A stretch of 64,000 bases of DNA from Legionella micdadei (GCF_000953635.1 NZ_LN614830.1:2533001-2597000), one strand, 5' to 3'; counted from the stretch's first letter, positions 48,374-58,900 are shown. The notes: generated by a model from the letters alone, not told the origin. A program made the numbers and translations.

Positions 48374-49255
48374 TTACATAAATGAAGCCAAATCCGAAGT
48401 CATTGCTTCTATCCAAATTCTCACTTTAGGCTGGATAAATCGTGCTGGATGATAAAAAAGATAAACAGGGATAACAGGCATACGGTATTTAGGCAATACC
48501 TCGACTAGTTTTCCGCACTCCAATGCTTCGGCAACCTGATAATGATGAAGTGCGGTAATTCCAAGCCCCCGGCATGCTGAATCACAAAGTGCTGCTGCAT
48601 CATTCAAATAGAGAGTGGGTTCAAGGTTGACTACCTCACCGGAAGCAAAAACCCATTGATTATTAGGATTACGCATACTATGGGTTAGGTAACGATGCCG
48701 CTGCAAATCACTGGGTTTCTGCGGGTTACCAAAACGAGCCAAGTAATCGGGAGAAGCGCAGAACACATAACGCGTGGTGGTTATTTTCTTTTGAATAGAA
48801 TTTGAAGCAACCTGCGTTGACATACCAAAAACCACATCGAGCCCCTCATCAAGTAAATGCGGGATTTCTTCAGCAATTTGTAAATCTAAACAAACTTGCG
48901 CATAACGGGTAGAAAAGGCGAGCATCCGCGGCAGGATAACGGTTTCGGCGAAATATCGCGAGCTTTTTACTTTTAATAGGCCTTTTGGTTCAATCTGAGA
49001 AGCAGCGACAACACTGTTGGCTTGCTCTAAAGCGTGTAGAACAGCTTGAACTTCTTGGTAATAGGCTTCTCCTACGGACGTTAAAAAAACCTTTCGGGTC
49101 GTTCGCTCAAGTAAAGAAACCCCTAACTCTGCCTCAAGCAAGCTCACTTGCTTGCTCACCGCAGCGGGGGAAACCCCCAGTTCTTTGGCAGCCCCCGTAA
49201 AACTTCGACATTGCGCTACTTTACAGAAAGTTTGAATGAGGGCAATCGTATTCAT
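48374..49255 (-). CDS. LysR family transcriptional regulator
   Basis: 293 residues. The N-terminal winged helix-turn-helix ([40 protein letters not shown]) and periplasmic-binding-protein-like effector domain are typical. It belongs to the AaeR/DsdC-like group in which the effector domain opens [19 protein letters not shown]. It is divergent from proS, with a 101-base gap, but control of that gene is unlikely; the target is unknown. Confidence 0.92.
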   Translation of the reverse strand: MNTIALIQTFCKVAQCRSFTGAAKELGVSPAAVSKQVSLLEAELGVSLLERTTRKVFLTSVGEAYYQEVQAVLHALEQANSVVAASQIEPKGLLKVKSSRYFAETVILPRMLAFSTRYAQVCLDLQIAEEIPHLLDEGLDVVFGMSTQVASNSIQKKITTTRYVFCASPDYLARFGNPQKPSDLQRHRYLTHSMRNPNNQWVFASGEVVNLEPTLYLNDAAALCDSACRGLGITALHHYQVAEALECGKLVEVLPKYRMPVIPVYLFYHPARFIQPKVRIWIEAMTSDLASFM

Positions 49256-49356
49256 TAAGCGATCTCCGACTTAAGAATTCCAAAATACAGGAATCCTTTT
49301 ATTTGCTCAATGAGCAAGTATATAATTCTCTTCTTAATTTATCTTCAGGAGCTTGC

Positions 49357-51072
49357 ATGCGTGCATCCGAATGGCTATTAGCGACCCTCAAAGAAACACC
49401 TAATGATGCGGAAATTGTCTCGCATCAGCTGATGTTAAGAGCGGGTATGATCCGCAAATTAGGTTCTGGACTTTACACCTGGTTGCCCTTAGGGCTTAAA
49501 GTATTGCGTAAAGTTGAACAAATTGTTCGCGAAGAAATGAATCGCGCTAAAGCCATGGAGGTGCTCATGCCTGCAGTACAGCCCGCTGAGCTTTGGCAAG
49601 AAACAGGCCGATGGGACACCTTCGGCGGACAACTGTTAACGATGCGTGACAGTAATGAACGGGAATACTGTTTTGGCCCCACGCATGAAGAAGTGGTAAC
49701 TGACTTAATGCGTAATGAATTGCAATCTTACAAACAATTACCGGTTAATCTATATCAAATCCAAACCAAGTTCCGCGATGAAATCAGGCCTCGTTTCGGG
49801 GTCATGCGCGCACGTGAATTCATTATGAAAGACGCATACTCGTTTCATCTAACGCAAGAGAGCTTGCAACAAACCTACAATGACATGTACCAAGCCTATT
49901 GCCGTATTTTTGACCGTCTTGGTTTGCGTTATCGTGCGGTTGAAGCGGACACAGGCGCCATCGGCGGATCCGCCTCTCATGAGTTTCAGGTGCTTGCTGA
50001 TTCAGGCGAAGACTTAATTTTCTACAGCGATGGTAGTAATTACGCCGCTAACATTGAACAAGCCACCTGCTTGCTTCCTGAAAAAGCCGCCTCTTTCCCT
50101 GAAGAAAAAATGACAATGGTTGACACCCCAGGGCAAAAAACCATTGCAGAAGTAGCCAAATTTTTACAAGTAGGCACAGAGCAAACGGTAAAGACTTTAA
50201 TTGTCGAAGGCAAAGAAACGCCTTTAATAGCCCTTGTTTTATGTGGGAATGATGAGTTAAATGAAGTCAAAGCAAGCAAGCATCCGCTCGTCAAATCCCC
50301 ATTACGTTTGGCTGATGATGAGACAATTCAGCAGATTCTGAAAGTCCCACCAGGCTATATCGGTCCTGTCGGTCTAAATATTCCCGTTATTGCTGATCAC
50401 CATGCCCTGGCTTTAGCTTCTTTTATCTGTGGGGCAAATCAAGCTGATAAACATTATCAGCATGTTGCTTGGGGACGGGATGCGCAATACCAAGAAGCTT
50501 ATGATTTACGCAATGTCAAAGAAGGCGACATCAGTCCAGATAATCAAGGACGCTTACACTCATGCCGTGGTATTGAAGTTGGCCATGTGTTCCAGTTGGG
50601 GGATAAATATGCGCGTGCTATGAATGCTGCTGTTATCAATGAAGAAGGTCAATTGCAAACCATGATCATGGGCTGCTATGGCTTAGGTATTACCCGCGTT
50701 GTGGCTGCAGCAATTGAGCAGCATCATGATGAACACGGCATTGTTTGGCCGCAAAGCATTGCTCCATTTCAATTAGTCATTGTACCTATCAATGCTCACC
50801 GCTCGGCGTTGGTGAAAGACACTGCTGAATCGCTTTACCAAAAGCTTACCCAACAAGGTTACGATGTCTTGCTTGATGATCGAAATGAACGTCCTGGCGT
50901 TTTATTCGCGGACAGTGACTTAATCGGCATTCCCCACCGTTTGGTGGTCAGTGAGCGTAATTTGGAGCAAAACGCCATCGAATACAAGGCAAGAAACCGT
51001 GATGAAATTATCCGCGTTGCTTTGTCCGATTTAACAGATTTTCTGAATAATCAGCTAAGTTATCACAATTAG
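49357..51072 (+). CDS. proS: Prolyl-tRNA synthetase
   Basis: 571-residue class II synthetase of the bacterial type. Motif 1 ([18 protein letters not shown]), motif 2 ([27 protein letters not shown]) and motif 3 ([14 protein letters not shown]) are present. The inserted editing domain between motifs 2 and 3 ([25 protein letters not shown]) removes mischarged Ala. The ATG at 49357 has CAGGAG upstream and gives the normal N-terminus ([19 protein letters not shown]); a longer frame from 49303 lacks such a site. Confidence 0.97.
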   Translation: MRASEWLLATLKETPNDAEIVSHQLMLRAGMIRKLGSGLYTWLPLGLKVLRKVEQIVREEMNRAKAMEVLMPAVQPAELWQETGRWDTFGGQLLTMRDSNEREYCFGPTHEEVVTDLMRNELQSYKQLPVNLYQIQTKFRDEIRPRFGVMRAREFIMKDAYSFHLTQESLQQTYNDMYQAYCRIFDRLGLRYRAVEADTGAIGGSASHEFQVLADSGEDLIFYSDGSNYAANIEQATCLLPEKAASFPEEKMTMVDTPGQKTIAEVAKFLQVGTEQTVKTLIVEGKETPLIALVLCGNDELNEVKASKHPLVKSPLRLADDETIQQILKVPPGYIGPVGLNIPVIADHHALALASFICGANQADKHYQHVAWGRDAQYQEAYDLRNVKEGDISPDNQGRLHSCRGIEVGHVFQLGDKYARAMNAAVINEEGQLQTMIMGCYGLGITRVVAAAIEQHHDEHGIVWPQSIAPFQLVIVPINAHRSALVKDTAESLYQKLTQQGYDVLLDDRNERPGVLFADSDLIGIPHRLVVSERNLEQNAIEYKARNRDEIIRVALSDLTDFLNNQLSYHN

Positions 51073-51203
51073 AATATCGGCACTTCATCAAGGGGTGTCG
51101 ACAACCCAACAAAGGCATTAAAGCTAATTTTAGCTATGACCCATGTCTAACTCACCAGTACGCCGCCCCAAAAGTGGCGTCGCCCCTTCAAGAAACCTCT
51201 TGA

Positions 51204-51560
51204 TTGGGTTACCCAATAAAAGTCTTGAAAACGGATGCCCGAATGAAAGACTACAGACAAATCATATCAACTCATTTAATAAAGATTCCTGAATTAGAGA
51301 AAGCCATCAAACATCAAGCTGCAAGAATTGCGGAACTAGAAAAGCACCTGAATAAAAATAGCAGCAACAGCTCAAACCTTATTCGAGTGATATTTTGAAG
51401 GAACCACCACACACAGGCTCACTTTGTGGAATTAGTAAATATAAAAAGTGATGACCAACCAGGCCATTAAGGAGAAACGTTAAAGGACTGTGCCACATTC
51501 AAGAGATCCTGCAACGGCCACCTCCTTTGAGGATGACCTATTGGGGAGTTACCCATTTTT
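51204..51560 (+). pseudogene. Decayed IS66 TnpC transposase fragment
   Basis: The frame from 51204 has RIAELEKHLNKNSSNSSN near its end, the N-terminal signature of IS66 TnpC transposases (normally followed by KPPSSD). It then hits a stop at 51396. In the same frame, at 51444-51485, the bases read KSDDQPGH, stop, GETLKDCA; intact TnpC proteins have GQPGHKGETLK here, so AAG has become TAA. The rest of the protein is missing. This is a remnant, not a gene, and sits directly before the large coiled-coil gene. It accounts for most of the 608-base gap (51073-51680). Confidence 0.75.
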
Positions 51561-51614
51561 ACAATGGTGGAAAGAGTTTGATTTTTAATTATTCAAATAG
51601 ATATCAAAATAACA

Positions 51615-51647
51615 TTTAATTATATGTTAATACTTATTGTATATAAT
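51615..51647 (+). promoter_or_regulatory. PmrA-box-like repeat and -10 for the large coiled-coil gene
   Basis: TTTAATTAT and GTTAATACT, separated by two bases (51615-51634), match the reported Legionella PmrA consensus (cTTAATatT, N2, cTTAATatT) at 13 of 18 positions. A perfect TATAAT follows at 51642-51647. If transcription starts below it, the ATG at 51624 is not on the transcript and 51681 becomes the first usable start. Confidence 0.4.
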
Positions 51648-51680
51648 AAATCCCATAATGATGAACAAATTGAATTCCGT

Positions 51681-54350
51681 ATGACCATATATAGAAAATT
51701 GTTTGGTAACTATGTCGAAGTGATGAAGCAACTCGGCATCCCTAAGGCGCTCTTTGATTTATTATCTTCAGAAAAACAATATAGAAAGCAGGCACTATTA
51801 GATCTTCACCGAACATGTTACCTAAGCTATTCATTGACCGCAGAACAAATAAAAGACAAATTACTACACCCCATAAATAACAGTAACTATACTCAAGGGG
51901 ATTGGGATGGTGCTATTTTCGTTGATCCAATATTATCAGCCATCCGAGCAAACTCATTTGCGACCCGTCTAGTGACGGAAGAACACAAGGAGAGCCTAAA
52001 GGAATTTGATAAACAAAATCTAAGGATGTGTTACTTGGATGACCAGGGGCAGCTTTGTGCTTTATCATTTGGGTACATAAGAGATGACTCGAACGCAGAG
52101 ATTCCCGAAAGCAAACGCAAGCATTGGCTTACCGCTGCTATCATAAAAAATGTTAACCATCCTTTCGGTGAAAGAGAAGTTACTTTCCTTGGCGATACTG
52201 AGTTATTGGACGATCCTGCAATATCAGCATCGGGGCACATTGTCAGAAAAAGAATGCCCGAAAGAGAAAGCAGCATAAATGAGAAAGGCTTGCTGGCCGA
52301 GATTCAAAAGGCAACAAATTCTGCTGACTTAAATCAATTAATCGCTAGTGTTTTCCAACCTGATGGTACTTTTTCTCCCCTTGGATTTAGGGAATTAGCT
52401 GGCCGTCTCCATGAAAATCACAACATAGATAATCGAGATGAGCGAAAAACTCGATTAATAAAATACATCGAATTTGCCCGGAGTTTGCCTGCCAACGAAG
52501 CCCTTGAGGCTACCCTAAAAGAAATAGAGGGATCCGTTGATACAGACCTTAACTTTTTTACAAATTCTCGCTTTGAACAAGTTTTAAAAAAGCTTTCTGA
52601 AGCGATCACCACTTCTCTTCAAGCAAATGAAGATATGAATAATAATGTACGTGAAAGATTTCAAGTTGCTAATAATTTAATCTTTTTAGCTACTAATCTT
52701 CAAACTTACACTGATTTCACTAATAATTCAGAGAACACAGCTGATTATAGTGTTTATATTCAATTTACGAAAACAGAGAAAAAACTACGTGAGTTGATTA
52801 GCGCTACTCTCTCTTCTTCAGAAAACCCACCTGAGGATGCAACATTATATGCCAACAAATCCCTTGAAACTTTAGTTAAAGAGGAAAATTCAAAAGCTGA
52901 GAAAATCAAAAAATTCCTTGAGCTCCTTCAATCCTATAAACCGCAGACCAACAATAATAGTGCATTTAAAGAGTTTGTTGAACGACAACGAACTCGGCAT
53001 ACGGATCCAGATTTTTATGATCAAAATGAAAAATTTATGGCTCGTTTAAAAATAGAGCTTGAGGCCTTTCTTGGTAATCAAAAGGCTCAACAGCCGAGAC
53101 TTTTTGATCAACTCGATAGTCATATACAGCAACTCGAGCGCTACATTAACGACACTAAAGCTTTAAATCCCGATTACTTGCAAAAATTACTTTCAAGTAG
53201 ACTTAACGACCTGAAAGCAATCCAGAAAAACCCCTCTGCTGACGATGTTGATAAATACATAGATAAAACTTTTGAAGAATTTAGGGATCTTTTTTTAGAT
53301 GAAATATTTTCCAACGACAAAACTTTGTTTAGAAAAGGCATAGATTATTTGTTGCCTCCTAGTTCAGAAGAAGAGGGATTTGATTCAATAGAGTTAAGTG
53401 AACCTAGTCAAAAGTCAGGAGCGAAAGTCTTACTATCTAAAGAATCCGAGGAATTTCAAAATAAAATTTTGCAAAGAGCTGAAGCCCTTGTTAAGCATAA
53501 TAATGAACGAATAGATAAATTCTATCGGCGATTGGCTAAGCTAGATGAGCTTCTTGATAAAACTGAAGGAATCAGCCCTATTTTCAAAGATAAGCTAAAA
53601 AGTAAAATTACGGATTTTCTTGGCAAAAAAGATTCTTCTCCAATACCATCAGCCGATTACCTTAGATGTGGGAACTTTCGTCAATTAGTCGAAACACTAG
53701 CACATGATGCTCATCACCTTGAAAAACAGATAATATACAAAGAGACAGCACAACTTATTGAATTATGCAATATTCCTGCTCAAGAACCTCACGCACCAGA
53801 AGACAAAGGTTTTTTCGTAAGAAATCGTAATACCCTGATTTCTGTAGGTATTTTATCCGCGATAGCTGGCGGCTGTATAGCCTCTGGTTTTCTAGCACCA
53901 GTAGGTTTTGCCATTGCTCTTGGACTTTTTATAGCAGGTGGTGTTTCGGGGATTGCGGTTTTAGTTGGACTGATAAAAACTGCCTATGATGAAAGCAAAT
54001 TTATAGACGTAATAGAAGACTATGAGTCCGAAGCAAAAGAATATGACCGAATCACTCAACAAATTGAAGATTTAAATAGAGCTGCGGATAAGCGGATAGT
54101 CAATCTAGAAAATGATTTTGATCATTCTGTAGAGTTGATCTTAGAGAATAAAGAGGAGATTAGCGAATTATTTGTTCGATTAGGAGAAAGTCTTGAGAAC
54201 GCTGAGATGCATACACAGGAAGGATTAAACCACCCCGTAAAACCGATAGTACTCCCACCAGAATCTTCTGGAAAGAGTCCTAGAAAACCTGTTCCAGAAA
54301 TAGATGCTCCAGGAGATGAAGAGGCCAATATTTTTGGTACTAAGCAATAA
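51681..54350 (+). CDS. Large coiled-coil protein with a C-terminal membrane hairpin, possible effector
   Basis: About 889 residues, AT-rich and unlike its housekeeping neighbours. Residues 1-230 look globular. From about 230 to 700 the protein is mostly charged helices with heptad patterns. A hydrophobic pair of helices follows at about 720-775 (ISVGILSAIAGGCIASGFLAPVGF, then the GVSGIAVLVGL region), then another coiled coil. The tail is acidic (EIDAPGDEEANIFGTKQ). This plan is common for Legionella proteins delivered to host membranes. No catalytic motif is recognised. The start is uncertain: neither 51624 nor 51681 has a clear ribosome site. Confidence 0.75.
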   Translation: MTIYRKLFGNYVEVMKQLGIPKALFDLLSSEKQYRKQALLDLHRTCYLSYSLTAEQIKDKLLHPINNSNYTQGDWDGAIFVDPILSAIRANSFATRLVTEEHKESLKEFDKQNLRMCYLDDQGQLCALSFGYIRDDSNAEIPESKRKHWLTAAIIKNVNHPFGEREVTFLGDTELLDDPAISASGHIVRKRMPERESSINEKGLLAEIQKATNSADLNQLIASVFQPDGTFSPLGFRELAGRLHENHNIDNRDERKTRLIKYIEFARSLPANEALEATLKEIEGSVDTDLNFFTNSRFEQVLKKLSEAITTSLQANEDMNNNVRERFQVANNLIFLATNLQTYTDFTNNSENTADYSVYIQFTKTEKKLRELISATLSSSENPPEDATLYANKSLETLVKEENSKAEKIKKFLELLQSYKPQTNNNSAFKEFVERQRTRHTDPDFYDQNEKFMARLKIELEAFLGNQKAQQPRLFDQLDSHIQQLERYINDTKALNPDYLQKLLSSRLNDLKAIQKNPSADDVDKYIDKTFEEFRDLFLDEIFSNDKTLFRKGIDYLLPPSSEEEGFDSIELSEPSQKSGAKVLLSKESEEFQNKILQRAEALVKHNNERIDKFYRRLAKLDELLDKTEGISPIFKDKLKSKITDFLGKKDSSPIPSADYLRCGNFRQLVETLAHDAHHLEKQIIYKETAQLIELCNIPAQEPHAPEDKGFFVRNRNTLISVGILSAIAGGCIASGFLAPVGFAIALGLFIAGGVSGIAVLVGLIKTAYDESKFIDVIEDYESEAKEYDRITQQIEDLNRAADKRIVNLENDFDHSVELILENKEEISELFVRLGESLENAEMHTQEGLNHPVKPIVLPPESSGKSPRKPVPEIDAPGDEEANIFGTKQ

Positions 54351-54375
54351 ACAGGGTAATCTAAGGAGTTGATGT

Positions 54376-54795
54376 ATGTCTGGTCCTAGTTTTTTTAATT
54401 TGACATTAGCAAATCAAATTCACAAAGAAAGTTTGAAAAACTTCACTAAGCAACTCGCTGCTAAAAAAAACCATCTAGTTGACGCACAGCAAAAATATCA
54501 AAAAAGCTTGGAAATTGTTGATGAAATCCAGCACTATTTGGCGGATAAATCTAAACACCTCACTGATTTACAAGAAAAACTTGAAAAATACCAGGACAAA
54601 ACAGAGCAAAAAGAATTACACCATCAAATAGAGAGTCTAGAACACTTTATTAAAAAATATACTGCTAAATTAGGGCATTACATTGAGCGGATTGAGCAGT
54701 TAACACCAAAGATAAGTACTTTAGAAGACCAAGTCACTGAATTGGAAAGAGTGAATGAAGTGCGAAAAAATAATCCCGTGGCTCCAAGGGCATAA
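54376..54795 (+). CDS. Small coiled-coil protein
   Basis: 139 residues, nearly all one long charged coiled coil from about residue 15 to 130. No signal peptide or membrane segment. AAGGAG precedes the ATG, and the gene starts 25 bases after the large coiled-coil gene, so they are co-transcribed. A partner or chaperone of that protein is possible. It ends NNPVAPRA. No family recognised. Confidence 0.75.
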   Translation: MSGPSFFNLTLANQIHKESLKNFTKQLAAKKNHLVDAQQKYQKSLEIVDEIQHYLADKSKHLTDLQEKLEKYQDKTEQKELHHQIESLEHFIKKYTAKLGHYIERIEQLTPKISTLEDQVTELERVNEVRKNNPVAPRA

Positions 54796-54803
54796 TATTT
54801 AAA

Positions 54804-56606
54804 TCAAATTTGTAAAACGCTTGCAAGTAGCTGCCGGGTATAGTCGTGTTGTGGATACTTTAAAATCGTTTCACAAGTCCCTGTTTCAACCATTTTTCCA
54901 TTATGCATCACCAACACCTCATCAGCAATATAGGAAACCACAGCCATGTTGTGGGTGATAAACAAAAAGGATAACCCTGTTTCTTGTTGCAAGTCTTTCA
55001 GTAAATTGAGTATTTGTGCCTGTACCGAAATATCAAGGGCACTGGTAGGTTCATCACAAATGAGTACTTCAGGTTCTGTTGCCAAGGCCCGTGCAATGCA
55101 AATTCGCTGACGTTGACCACCCGAAAATTGATGGGGGTAACGATGCAGGCTATTGCGGGGTAAATTCACTTGTTCTAAAAGAAGTTGCTGTCTTTTATGA
55201 ATAACACCTGCACTTAAACCTTGAGCATGCATGCCTTCTGCTAGAATTTCTCCTACTGTCATTCGTGGGTTCATCGAGGAAAAAGGATCCTGAAAAATAA
55301 TTTGTACCTTTTTACGGTATTCACGCAGAGCCCGACCTTTTAATGTCCTAACATTTTGGCCACGATAAAGCATCTCTCCACCACTAATATGCTGCAACCG
55401 CAGTAAAGCTCGGCTTGCGGTTGTCTTTCCACACCCCGATTCCCCGACTAAGGCGAGGGTTTTTCCTTTGTATAAGTTAAAAGATAACCCATCGACAGCC
55501 CTGATAGGATCAACGTTGCGCTGAAATAACCTTCTCTTTACAGAAAAATGTACGGCTAACGCTTTCACCTGCAATAAAATTTCATCGCTTCCCGCTTTTT
55601 CCGCGTGATTTGATTCGTCTAATGCCAGTGCAGGTGGCTGTTCATAATCAGGATATAAATGACAGCGGACCTCCCGCCCCTGAATCACTTGAAGTTGCGG
55701 TTCTATTAAGGGGCAAATTGAAAAAGCGTGCGCACATCGCGGATGAAATCGACATCCATCAGGTAGCGCATCTAATGTCGGGACAGCACCAGGGATAGCC
55801 TGTAAGCGCTGGCTGCGTTTATTAAAGCCCGGAAGCGATGCAAGCAACTGCTGCGAGTATGGATGCAACACTTGGGTAAAAAAATCCACTACAGCAGCTT
55901 GCTCTACAATCTGGCCAGCATACATGACGCAGACCCGATCAGCCACTGCTTTGACCACACCAAGATCGTGGGTGATGAGCAACATACTCATTCGATATTG
56001 CTGCTGTAATTTTTTCAGTAAAGCTAAAATTTGCGCTTGAATAGTCACATCTAACGCAGTGGTCGGTTCATCTGCAATGAGTATTTCCGGATTTGCAGCC
56101 AAAGCCATCGCAATCACAACGCGCTGTTTTTGTCCGCCTGATAATTGATGTGGATACTGTCGAAGGCGAAGCTCAGGCTTAGGCATTTCTACTTTTTCAA
56201 GAAGCTCGACTAACCGCGCTTTTACTCGCTGACCAGCAACGTGATGCTTGGTTACAATTTCAACCAGTTGTTCGCCTATGGTTAAAACAGGGTTGAGCGC
56301 TGTCATTGGTTCTTGGAAAATCATAGCGATTCGCTTTCCGCGCAAAGTACGCATGAGGTATTCGGGAAGATTTAATATATCTTGATTATCAATTCGAATT
56401 TCGCTATTCCAACCATAAACTGCATTGCGTGGTAATAGGCGCATTAATGCAAGCGAGGTAATCGATTTACCACAGCCTGACTCTCCTAATAGGGCTAAGG
56501 TTTCACCTGGGCTAAGTCTAAAATTTAAATGGTCAACAGCCGTAATCAGCTTGCCCCGGTTTTGAAATGAAACACTGAGCTGTTTAATTTCTGCAGATTT
56601 TTTCAT
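54804..56606 (-). CDS. Dipeptide/oligopeptide-type ABC transporter, fused double ATPase
   Basis: 600 residues with two complete ABC ATPase domains in tandem: Walker A GESGCGKS twice, signature LSGGQKQR and FSGGQRQR, and [16 protein letters not shown]. Between them is the oligopeptide-type C-terminal extension with a Cys-rich [15 protein letters not shown] segment, the DppD/OppD iron-sulfur-like motif. It resembles YejF/GsiA, which power uptake of peptides, microcin C or glutathione. No permease or binding-protein gene is adjacent. Cytosolic face of the inner membrane. Confidence 0.94.
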   Translation of the reverse strand: MKKSAEIKQLSVSFQNRGKLITAVDHLNFRLSPGETLALLGESGCGKSITSLALMRLLPRNAVYGWNSEIRIDNQDILNLPEYLMRTLRGKRIAMIFQEPMTALNPVLTIGEQLVEIVTKHHVAGQRVKARLVELLEKVEMPKPELRLRQYPHQLSGGQKQRVVIAMALAANPEILIADEPTTALDVTIQAQILALLKKLQQQYRMSMLLITHDLGVVKAVADRVCVMYAGQIVEQAAVVDFFTQVLHPYSQQLLASLPGFNKRSQRLQAIPGAVPTLDALPDGCRFHPRCAHAFSICPLIEPQLQVIQGREVRCHLYPDYEQPPALALDESNHAEKAGSDEILLQVKALAVHFSVKRRLFQRNVDPIRAVDGLSFNLYKGKTLALVGESGCGKTTASRALLRLQHISGGEMLYRGQNVRTLKGRALREYRKKVQIIFQDPFSSMNPRMTVGEILAEGMHAQGLSAGVIHKRQQLLLEQVNLPRNSLHRYPHQFSGGQRQRICIARALATEPEVLICDEPTSALDISVQAQILNLLKDLQQETGLSFLFITHNMAVVSYIADEVLVMHNGKMVETGTCETILKYPQHDYTRQLLASVLQI

Positions 56607-56815
56607 GAATCCTATTGATACAAATGAGCATTATCACTCTAACAAGAGATAAGAGCAGGAACAATAACTAGCTGACACCTTTCTTACTCTTCGGTATAAT
56701 TTTTTGAATTTTAGCTGAGTAGGTGCTGTTTTACCCAACTGAGATTTGAATAAAATTCAAACGGGTCTCAACCCAACCCACTCCGCTGCAGCCTATTATC
56801 TAAGAAGAACAATAA

Positions 56816-57376
56816 ATGTTAAAAAAAATTATTTTCATGGGGCTCGCGTTCTTTTCTTGCTTTTCACAAGCGAAAGACACTCGTTCGCTCTATCAAATTG
56901 ATCTGATTATTTTCACTCATCCACAACCTACCCATCTTCCTCCAGAGTTATCTCTGTCTTCAACCTTATCCTCGGAATGCAAGCAGGCCGCCCCATTACA
57001 AACAGAAATCCATAAAGATTTGATCCCCTTCCACCTTCTCCCTTCTTCCTCTTCACAATTGAGGGAGGAATATTGGGCACTCCATCGCAACCCAGAATAT
57101 CGGGTTCTCTTGCATTACACTTGGCTGCAACCTTTTAATAGCCAGCGTGCCGTTGCCCTGCCTATTATCAATCGTGATGGTTGGCAACTGGAAGGATCGC
57201 TACGCATTCAGCGTTCAAGCTATTACTTATTGAATACGGAATTATTGTTTTCACCTTCTGACAGCAGTCATCCCCCTTTTGTATTTGCCCAAAAGCAACG
57301 ATTAAAAGGCGGAGATACTTACTATTTTGATCACCCACAAGTAGGAATGCTTATTAAGATTCATCAATTGGGGTAA
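56816..57376 (+). CDS. CsiV-like periplasmic protein
   Basis: 186 residues with a signal peptide (about 1-19). The opening YQIDLIIFTHPQ and the later VLLHYTWLQPFNSQRAVALPI and LEGSLRIQRSSYYLLNTELLF are the pattern of the CsiV family (DUF2803), described in Shewanella or related species as a peptidoglycan-binding partner of sporulation-like or outer-membrane proteins; that link is from memory. AAGAAGAAC precedes the ATG. A strong hairpin follows it. Confidence 0.75.
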   Translation: MLKKIIFMGLAFFSCFSQAKDTRSLYQIDLIIFTHPQPTHLPPELSLSSTLSSECKQAAPLQTEIHKDLIPFHLLPSSSSQLREEYWALHRNPEYRVLLHYTWLQPFNSQRAVALPIINRDGWQLEGSLRIQRSSYYLLNTELLFSPSDSSHPPFVFAQKQRLKGGDTYYFDHPQVGMLIKIHQLG

Positions 57377-57435
57377 TCCAACAGTTCCTTCTCATGAAAC
57401 GACCCTATTTGGCACATCTTGCGGAAGTGAATTGT

Positions 57436-57462
57436 TAGGGGGTAATAACCTTTTACCCCCTA
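57436..57462. terminator. Hairpin between csiV-like and RCC1 genes
   Basis: TAGGGGGTAA and TTACCCCCTA form a perfect 10-bp stem with a 7-base loop between the two convergent genes. Confidence 0.75.
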
Positions 57463-57514
57463 TCTCACCGGTAGTTTCCGGTTGTGGTCGGAGTTTAGAA
57501 TAAGGGAAAGGAGT

Positions 57515-58852
57515 CTAGAACAATTGTAGCGATGCTTGATCCCAATCATCTTCTTCCCACTTTGTATCTTTTCTGTCTTTATCTAAATTGCCTTCTTCCC
57601 ATTTTATGTCTTCTCTCTCCTCCCATTCTACTTCCTCAATACGGCTTAACTGGGGTAAAAACTGAAAAAAGGATTGGTTCACTTTGGGTGTTCGTGACTG
57701 GATAAGATTTGCTTTAGAAACAGTAAGTTGTTGTACTGGAATTAAAGGTGCAGGTGTTGATCCAGCTAGAGCCTTGGGGTTACCTGTGCCCAATTGCCCT
57801 AAATCATTACAACCCATACCATGCAATCTGTTGGAAGTATCGAGATAAATGGTATGAGAATCATTAGCATCAAAATCGCTAACGTCAGTTGCAATTTCTT
57901 CAAAACCAGCGATCATCTCTACTGCTTTACCAAACTGCCTGTTCGCATTAAAGCCAGAAACCATTAGTTTATGGGCTGCCGTTAAAATAATACTGCCTAA
58001 AGAGGTCGCTTTAATTTTACTTACTTGATGATCACATAACTTAGTCCAAGTTGGGCAATCCTCGGTTTTTTCTAATCCTAATTGACCCAGTTCGTTATTG
58101 CCTATTCCATAAAGTTCCCCCTTTGTAGTAAGAAGAAGGGCATGGGGAGAGTTTGCAAAGGAAACATCGGCTATGTCCAAATCCTTAGGTAGAGAAATCC
58201 AATCAGGTAATAGTCTTAATTGATTATTGATGAGGTGGGGTTTCAATTTATCATTACCATAAGAATGAACCGTTCCGTCTGTAGTTAACACGGCAGTTGT
58301 AAAATCAACTGTGGTAATCGCTTGAATTTTATCGAGTCCAGAAATTTTTTGCAGAGGGACTGGCTTAGGTGAATTTTCTGCTTCTGTCCGAGGCTCTTCT
58401 GGACTATTTTCTTTACCCTCTGCTGCAATTTTTTCAAGAAATAACAGTTGATTCTTGCTGTTATCACCCATTACCCAAACTTCCTTTTCTTTGCTTAGCA
58501 TCATTGAGTGATTGAAACCAGCGCTTATTGCTTGAATTCGGTCAATTCCGGTAATCTCTGTGAGGTAAAAACAATTGGTATCCGAAACACCTAATTGCCC
58601 ATACTTATTGGAACCGGTGGCAAAGACCCGTCCATTTTTTAATAAAATGAGTGTATGATTTTGGCCACAGGCAATTTGCTTTATTTGGAGTTCATTTTTG
58701 AGATACTCTCCAACAATGTTTTTTAATGCTCGATCAACTCGATATAAATTAGTCAAAGAGCTTAAAGGGATGCCATCAAATTGTTGATATAGTATTTCCA
58801 AAGGCAGAGTCAGAAAGATATTAGCTGCATTGTTTTCAGTTTTTTCATGCAT
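57515..58852 (-). CDS. F-box-like / RCC1-repeat protein, probable effector
   Basis: 445 residues. Residues 12-52 (LPLEILYQQFDGIPLSSL, then YRVDRALKNIVG) fit the eukaryotic F-box pattern. Six RCC1 repeats follow, for example HTLILLKNGRVFATGSNKYG and HALLLTTKGELYGIGNNELG, enough for most of a beta propeller. The acidic tail has three WEE units (VEWEERED, IKWEEGNL, TKWEEDDW). F-boxes bind Skp1 of host ubiquitin ligases, and RCC1 propellers bind proteins or small GTPases, so this may recruit host targets. RCC1 proteins are known Dot/Icm effectors (LegG1/PieG). Export is inferred. Confidence 0.82.
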   Translation of the reverse strand: MHEKTENNAANIFLTLPLEILYQQFDGIPLSSLTNLYRVDRALKNIVGEYLKNELQIKQIACGQNHTLILLKNGRVFATGSNKYGQLGVSDTNCFYLTEITGIDRIQAISAGFNHSMMLSKEKEVWVMGDNSKNQLLFLEKIAAEGKENSPEEPRTEAENSPKPVPLQKISGLDKIQAITTVDFTTAVLTTDGTVHSYGNDKLKPHLINNQLRLLPDWISLPKDLDIADVSFANSPHALLLTTKGELYGIGNNELGQLGLEKTEDCPTWTKLCDHQVSKIKATSLGSIILTAAHKLMVSGFNANRQFGKAVEMIAGFEEIATDVSDFDANDSHTIYLDTSNRLHGMGCNDLGQLGTGNPKALAGSTPAPLIPVQQLTVSKANLIQSRTPKVNQSFFQFLPQLSRIEEVEWEEREDIKWEEGNLDKDRKDTKWEEDDWDQASLQLF

Positions 58853-58900
58853 ATTTAGCCCCTACTACTCCTTATAAGTTTCCACATTCGGCAATACGCA

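Noticed and set aside
48228-48416. 62-codon ORF between the ankyrin and LysR genes
   Set aside because: Overlaps the LysR end and the ankyrin promoter; no ribosome site.
51204-51398. Intact small gene at this place
   Set aside because: Sequence continues the IS66 TnpC pattern past the stop, so it is a remnant.
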